DNA from: an uncultured Roseburia sp.
Lineage (GTDB): Bacteria > Bacillota > Clostridia > Lachnospirales > Lachnospiraceae
Assembly: GCA_934358955.1 (NCBI GenBank)
Contig: CAKRLC010000090.1
Coordinates: forward strand, 1-10,866
Length of the DNA: 10,866 nucleotides
Reading direction: 5' to 3'
In this document: positions 7,224 through 10,866 of the stretch, piece by piece
Layout of the letters: each line of letters opens with the position of its first letter
How positions within the stretch are numbered: position 1 is the first letter of the stretch
Program-made: the position numbers and the translations under genes
Notes under the pieces: model-generated
What the model saw: the letters and a program-made list of their open reading frames with translations, nothing else
Database searches by the model: none
What the model was told of the DNA's origin: nothing

Positions 7224-9044
7224 ATGTGTGGAATTATAGGATATACAGGAAGCGAAAATGTAAAAGATATTTTACTTGATGCTTTGGAACTTTTAGAGTA
7301 TCGTGGATATGACAGTGCAGGGATTGCAGTTGAAAATAAAGAATCCGGTGTAACAGATGTTTATAAATGTGCCGGAAGAGTCAGTGATTTGAGAACGATT
7401 TGTGATTCTAAGAAGATTCTTTCTACATGTGGGATCGGTCATACAAGATGGGCAACACACGGTGGAGTCAATGATAACAATGCGCACCCGCATCGTCAGG
7501 GAAAAGTGACACTGGTTCATAATGGAATCATTGAAAATTACCGTGACCTGATCACTAATTATGATCTTGAGGATTCTCTTGTATCAGAGACAGACAGTGA
7601 GGTTGCGGCAGCTTTATTGAATCATTATTACAAAGGTGACCCGGCAGAGGCAATCAAAAAGACAGTCAGAAAATTAAAAGGAACGTTTGCACTCGTCATT
7701 TTATTTGATGATCAGCCGGATGTGATCTATTCCGTCCGGAATGTGAGCCCGATCGTTGCAACGGTTTGCAAGGAAGGTGCAATGTTAGCATCGGATCTGA
7801 CTGCACTTTGCCGTTTTACAAATGAATATTTTGTTGTTCCGGAATATCATATTTTAGAGCTGCATAAAGATCATGTTGTATTAACTGACTTCCAGGGAAA
7901 TGAAGTAGAACCGGAGTTTTTAACAGTAGACTGGGAATTAAACAGTGCCGGAAAAAATGGTTACCCATTTTATATGGAAAAAGAGATCATGGAGCAGCCG
8001 GAAGCGATCCACAATACGATCAAGGACCGCATCGTAAACGGATTGCCTGATTTTACAGATGACGGTGTACCGGATTCCCTTTTTACAGATTGTGACAAAA
8101 TCTGTGTGGTTGCCTGCGGAACAGCCATGCATGCAGGACTGGTTGCACAGGCTCTTATAAAATCAATTGTGCATGTGCACATGGATGTAGAGCTGGCATC
8201 AGAGTTTATGTATTCCGATCCGGTGATCGATGAGAAGACACTGGTTATCGCCGTATCACAGTCTGGAGAGACGATCGATACATTAGAGGCTTTAAAATAT
8301 GCAAAAAAACAGGGAGCAAAATGCCTGTCTGTGATCAACGTAAAAGGCTCTTCCATAGCAAGGGAGAGTGATCACGTTTTATATACGGCAGCAGGACCGG
8401 AAATCGCTGTTGCAAGTACGAAGGCATATACAACACAGCTTGCTGTTTTTTATCTGATCGTTGCCAAAATGGCAATGCTCCGTGGTGTGTTTACAGAGGA
8501 ACAGACAAAAGCATTTATCAGGGAGCTTGAGCGCGCACCGAAGGTGATGCAGGAAGTATTAGATAAGAGACGCGATGTGCATCTTGTTGCCAAAAAGGTG
8601 TTGGAAGCCAAAGATTTATTTATGATTGGCAGAGGACTTGATTATTCTATTTTATTGGAAGGCTCTTTAAAACTGAAGGAGGTTTCTTATATCCATTCAG
8701 AAGCCTATGCCTCCGGTGAGTTAAAGCACGGACCAATCGCATTAATTACACAGAATACGCCGGTTGTGGCAACTGTGACACAGGAAAAATTAATGTCAAA
8801 GGAATTATCGAATATCAAAGAAGTCAAATCCAGAGGAGCAGATATCGTATTATTTATCAAAGAATCCCTTGCAGGAGATCTGGATCAGGAATATCAGGTA
8901 GTCACACTTCCGGATATGCAAGATGAATTTATGGTCCTTCCTGCATCAGCAGCGTTACAATTACTTGCTTATTATGTTTCTTCTGATAAAGGATTTGATG
9001 TAGATAAGCCAAGAAACCTTGCAAAAGTGGTCACAGTAGAATAA
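7224..9044 (+). CDS. glmS: Glutamine--fructose-6-phosphate aminotransferase (isomerizing)
   Basis: It makes glucosamine-6-phosphate from fructose-6-phosphate and glutamine, the committed step toward UDP-GlcNAc and peptidoglycan, in the cytoplasm. The 606 residues match the usual length (about 609 in E. coli). The ATG at 7224 is chosen over a TTG at 7170 and an ATG at 7218 because only it gives Met-Cys-Gly-Ile-Ile-Gly, with the nucleophilic Cys exposed after Met removal; AAGAGGG lies about 7 nt upstream. The N-terminal glutaminase half shows RGYDSAG, HTRWATHG and HNGIIENY. Two SIS domains follow, with CGTAMHAG, SQSGETIDTLEAL (about residue 346) and KLKEVSYIHSEAYASGELKHG, where Glu486 and His502 match the E. 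coli isomerase residues. The tail PRNLAKVVTVE holds the conserved Lys601. Regulation by the upstream ribozyme is expected. mgtE follows after 113 bp. Confidence 0.97.
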   Translation: MCGIIGYTGSENVKDILLDALELLEYRGYDSAGIAVENKESGVTDVYKCAGRVSDLRTICDSKKILSTCGIGHTRWATHGGVNDNNAHPHRQGKVTLVHNGIIENYRDLITNYDLEDSLVSETDSEVAAALLNHYYKGDPAEAIKKTVRKLKGTFALVILFDDQPDVIYSVRNVSPIVATVCKEGAMLASDLTALCRFTNEYFVVPEYHILELHKDHVVLTDFQGNEVEPEFLTVDWELNSAGKNGYPFYMEKEIMEQPEAIHNTIKDRIVNGLPDFTDDGVPDSLFTDCDKICVVACGTAMHAGLVAQALIKSIVHVHMDVELASEFMYSDPVIDEKTLVIAVSQSGETIDTLEALKYAKKQGAKCLSVINVKGSSIARESDHVLYTAAGPEIAVASTKAYTTQLAVFYLIVAKMAMLRGVFTEEQTKAFIRELERAPKVMQEVLDKRRDVHLVAKKVLEAKDLFMIGRGLDYSILLEGSLKLKEVSYIHSEAYASGELKHGPIALITQNTPVVATVTQEKLMSKELSNIKEVKSRGADIVLFIKESLAGDLDQEYQVVTLPDMQDEFMVLPASAALQLLAYYVSSDKGFDVDKPRNLAKVVTVE

Positions 9045-9047
9045 AAT

Positions 9048-9074
9048 AGAACTGTTCTGTGCAGTTTTACAGAA
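9048..9074 (+). other. Weak hairpin region after glmS, possible leaky terminator
   Basis: Two overlapping pairings compete: AACTG (9050-9054) with CAGTT (9062-9066) followed by TT, and TTCTGT (9055-9060) with ACAGAA (9069-9074). Neither has a strong GC stem or a long U-tract. Termination here would be weak at best, so glmS transcripts may run into mgtE. Confidence 0.3.
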
Positions 9075-9090
9075 TGATAGGTTGAGAAAC

Positions 9091-9120
9091 AATCGATCCG
9101 CAGATATTTCCGGATGGATT
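9091..9120 (+). other. Leader hairpin upstream of mgtE
   Basis: AATC-G-ATCCG (9091-9100) pairs with CGGAT-G-GATT (9111-9120): nine base pairs with one G/G mismatch and a 10-base loop. No U-tract follows. It is much smaller than an M-box (ykoK) Mg2+ riboswitch, which needs roughly 160 nt. Its role is unknown; it could be a protein site or an RNA element. Confidence 0.45.
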
Positions 9121-9157
9121 GCGTATCTGAGAATATAACGATGACGGAGGAGGGCAT

Positions 9158-10579
9158 ATGCTGGAAAACGAAGATAAAAAAATGCAGGAAGATTACATTC
9201 CTGAGAGACCAGATTATGAAAGAGAATTAACGGAGATACTCCGAAGTCAGGCGTCGGATGAAGAGATACGGGAGAAATTCGAAGGATATCATGAGAATGA
9301 TATCGCTGCGATCTTAGAAGATCTGACACCGGAAGAACGTAAAAAGTTATACCGGATCTTAGGAGTCGATTTTATTTCCGAAGTCTTTGCTTATGTTGAG
9401 GATGTAGGAAAGTACATTGAGGAATTAGATGCGGAAAAGGCAGCTGACATTATCGAGTCGATGGACGCGGATGATGCGGTTGACATTTTAGATGAACTGG
9501 AAGATGAGAAGAGTGATGAGATCTTCCAGTTAATGAATGAAGACGCCAGAGAGGACGTCAAGCTGATCCATTCCTATGATGAAGATCAGATCGGTAGTAA
9601 AATGACGACGAACTTCATCGAGATCAAACGGGGCTCTACGGTGCGTCAGGCGATGAAGGAGCTGGTGGAGCAGGCAGCGGAAAATGATAATATCACGACA
9701 CTTTATGTAGCGGAAGAGGATGGTACATTCTATGGCGCGATCGATCTGAAGGATCTGATCATTGCCAGACAGTACGTTGACCTGGAAGATCTGATCACAA
9801 CCTCTTATCCGTATGTATATGCAAAAGAAAGTATCGACGAGTGTATCGAAGAATTAAAAGACTATTCCGAAGATTCTATCCCGGTTCTCGATAATGACAA
9901 TCATATCATTGGTGTTATCACATCACAGGATATCGTTGAAGTTGTCGATGAAGAGATGGGAGATGACTATGCGAAGTTAGCAGGTTTGACAGCGGAGGAA
10001 GATCTTGAAGAACCATTGCTAGAGAGTATGAAAAAGAGAATCCCATGGCTGATCGTATTACTCTTTTTGGGACTGCTCGTATCGTCTGTCGTTGGAATTT
10101 TTGAAAAGGTAGTGGCACAGCTTACGTTGATCGTATGCTTCCAGTCACTGATTCTGGATATGGCTGGAAATGTTGGAACACAGTCATTAGCTGTAACGAT
10201 CCGTGTTCTGATGGATGAGAACCTGTCCGGCAAACAGAAGCTGCAGCTCGTTGGAAAAGAGATGAAGATCGGATTTTGCAACGGAACACTGCTCGGTGTG
10301 CTGTCGTTTGTATTTATCGGATTGTTTATCAGCATTATAAAAGGAAAAGGATTTTATTTTGGATTTGCAGTATCCGGCTGTATCGGATTTTCCCTGATGG
10401 TGGCAATGGTGATCTCAAGTCTTGTGGGAACCGTGATCCCGATCTTTTTCCATAAGATCAAAATTGACCCGGCAGTTGCATCGGGACCATTGATCACAAC
10501 CGTCAATGACCTTGTTGCGGTCGTTACCTATTATGGGCTTACCTGGCTGCTGCTGATCGATGTATTGCATTTATCATAA
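9158..10579 (+). CDS. mgtE: Magnesium transporter with CBS domains
   Basis: A 473-residue inner-membrane Mg2+ channel/transporter of the MgtE/SLC41 family, full length (T. thermophilus MgtE has 450). Order: an acidic helical MgtE N-domain (about residues 10-130), two CBS domains (about 140-265), a connecting helix, then a membrane part from about 295 to the end with about five helices. GNVGTQS (337-343) matches the family's GNxGxQS pore motif, and DPAVASGPLITTVND carries Asp451 at the place of the pore Asp432 in T. thermophilus. In that family the N and CBS domains sense cytosolic Mg2+ and close the pore. The start is supported by GGAGGAGGG at 9146-9154; the next Met (residue 9) lacks a site. 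It may be read through from glmS; a weak TTGAGA-N17-TATTTC (9082-9110) is the only promoter-like pair upstream. Confidence 0.95.
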   Translation: MLENEDKKMQEDYIPERPDYERELTEILRSQASDEEIREKFEGYHENDIAAILEDLTPEERKKLYRILGVDFISEVFAYVEDVGKYIEELDAEKAADIIESMDADDAVDILDELEDEKSDEIFQLMNEDAREDVKLIHSYDEDQIGSKMTTNFIEIKRGSTVRQAMKELVEQAAENDNITTLYVAEEDGTFYGAIDLKDLIIARQYVDLEDLITTSYPYVYAKESIDECIEELKDYSEDSIPVLDNDNHIIGVITSQDIVEVVDEEMGDDYAKLAGLTAEEDLEEPLLESMKKRIPWLIVLLFLGLLVSSVVGIFEKVVAQLTLIVCFQSLILDMAGNVGTQSLAVTIRVLMDENLSGKQKLQLVGKEMKIGFCNGTLLGVLSFVFIGLFISIIKGKGFYFGFAVSGCIGFSLMVAMVISSLVGTVIPIFFHKIKIDPAVASGPLITTVNDLVAVVTYYGLTWLLLIDVLHLS

Positions 10580-10602
10580 GAATAATTCGGGCTGTGTCAG
10601 CA

Positions 10603-10646
10603 GCCATCAAAAAAATAGTCCAGCCTGGACTATTTTTTTTGATGGC
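10603..10646 (+). terminator. Bidirectional rho-independent terminator after mgtE
   Basis: A near-perfect palindrome: GCCATC (10603-10608) with GATGGC (10641-10646), A7 (10609-10615) against T8 (10633-10640), and TAGTCCA (10616-10622) with TGGACTA (10626-10632). T8 gives a U-tract on the + strand and A7 gives one on the - strand, so it can stop transcription from both sides. Confidence 0.88.
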
Positions 10647-10659
10647 GGGATATATGATC

Positions 10660-10725
10660 CGGGTGTCAAAAGGTCTGTATCCATAACTTTTATTGGAAAA
10701 TTGTACAAAAGAAATATGGAAAGTT
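10660..10725 (+). repeat. Dispersed intergenic repeat, copy B
   Basis: It is colinear with 5323-5385: CGGGTGTCAAAAGGTC (10660-10675), then a TAACTTTTA core, then ATTG-TACAAAA...AAAGTT (10700-10725). The distance from first to last block differs by one base between copies. Its right half is also the left arm of the large inverted repeat at 10698-10850. No coding potential is seen. Confidence 0.65.
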
Positions 10726-10850
10726 TCTCTTTGTGCAATGGAGATAAGACTCATGAATCGTGGAAGCCTCTGCTGAACACGATTCACGTTTTCAGAGGCT
10801 TATCGGAATGTTTTGCACAATGAAACTTGCAATATTTTTTTGTGCAATTT
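10698..10850. mobile_element. MITE-like imperfect inverted repeat, about 153 bp, non-coding
   Basis: The two arms (10698-10748 and 10799-10850) pair along most of their length. Pairs run from AAATTG...AATTT at the tips (10698-10703 with 10845-10850), through AAATAT/ATATTT (10712-10717 with 10832-10837), AAGTTTC/GAAACTT (10721-10727 with 10822-10828) and TTGTGCAA/TTGCACAA (10731-10738 with 10813-10820), to GATAAG/CTTATC (10743-10748 with 10799-10804). No transposase or plausible gene lies inside. Length, long terminal inverted repeats and a relative elsewhere in the window suggest a miniature element, but I see no clear target-site duplication. It could instead be a structured RNA gene. Confidence 0.55.
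10754..10801 (+). other. Two interleaved perfect 9-bp inverted repeats (pseudoknot or switch)
   Basis: Stem 1 is TGAATCGTG (10754-10762) with CACGATTCA (10778-10786). Stem 2 is AAGCCTCTG (10764-10772) with CAGAGGCTT (10793-10801). The order 1-2-1'-2' is that of an H-type pseudoknot, or of two exclusive hairpins. Stem 2 also shares three bases with the GATAAG/CTTATC pairing of the surrounding arms. The pairings are seen directly; function is unknown. Confidence 0.6.
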
Positions 10851-10866
10851 GACATTTTAAATTAAG

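Noticed and set aside
7970..8356. A 128-codon antisense frame within glmS
   Set aside because: It is opposite a clearly coding frame with conserved SIS motifs and has no recognisable product; it is a shadow frame.
9082..9110. TTGAGA-N17-TATTTC as a promoter for mgtE
   Set aside because: The -10 match is poor and overlaps the leader hairpin; kept only as a remark under mgtE.
9967..10335. A 122-codon antisense frame within mgtE
   Set aside because: It is a shadow of the membrane domain coding frame, with no start signal or family resemblance.
10560..10823. An 87-codon + strand frame and an overlapping - strand frame at the right end
   Set aside because: Both run through the terminator palindrome and the inverted repeat, and neither has protein-like composition or a start signal.
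1..10866. CRISPR array, tRNA/rRNA genes, prophage or transposase genes
   Set aside because: No regularly spaced repeats, tRNA cloverleaf, rRNA segments or mobile-element proteins were seen on either strand.

Overview
The window is chromosomal housekeeping DNA from a low-to-moderate GC Firmicute. A Lachnospiraceae-type gut clostridium is the best guess. The grounds are strong AGGAGG-type ribosome binding sites, sigma-A-like promoters, a glmS ribozyme (largely a Firmicutes trait), an eukaryote-like long isoleucyl-tRNA synthetase and the protein sequence style. I cannot name the species. All five protein genes lie on the + strand, and every convincing coding region belongs to a well-known family.

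Layout: (1) nt 1-5284 hold the 3' part of ileS, then glgP one base later, a tight pair closed by a long hairpin terminator near 5386-5439. (2) nt 5285-5596 are intergenic, with a 13-bp direct repeat, one copy of a dispersed repeat, the terminator and a near-consensus promoter for ilvE. (3) ilvE (5597-6661) encodes a branched-chain aminotransferase. (4) nt 6662-7223 contain no gene. They hold a terminator, two further hairpin blocks, a promoter, a structured leader and a glmS ribozyme whose predicted cleavage site is A7010/G7011. (5) glmS (7224-9044) encodes glucosamine-6-phosphate synthase. (6) mgtE (9158-10579) encodes a magnesium transporter with CBS domains and ends at a bidirectional terminator. 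(7) nt 10647-10866 contain no gene. They hold a second copy of the dispersed repeat, which also forms the left arm of an imperfect inverted repeat of about 150 bp enclosing two interleaved perfect 9-bp inverted repeats.

The genes do not form one pathway. They cover isoleucine charging of tRNA, glycogen or maltodextrin phosphorolysis, the last step of Leu/Ile/Val synthesis, entry into amino-sugar and cell-wall synthesis, and Mg2+ uptake. ileS-glgP is the only obvious co-transcribed pair. ilvE and glmS each have their own promoter. mgtE follows glmS by 113 bp with only a weak hairpin between, so read-through is possible. The clearest regulation is glmS feedback by ribozyme self-cleavage with glucosamine-6-phosphate as cofactor.

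I see no undescribed protein system. The best novelty candidates are non-coding: the MITE-like inverted repeat at the right end with its pseudoknot-capable core, the related repeat 5.3 kb away after glgP, and the GC-rich folded block between ilvE and glmS.
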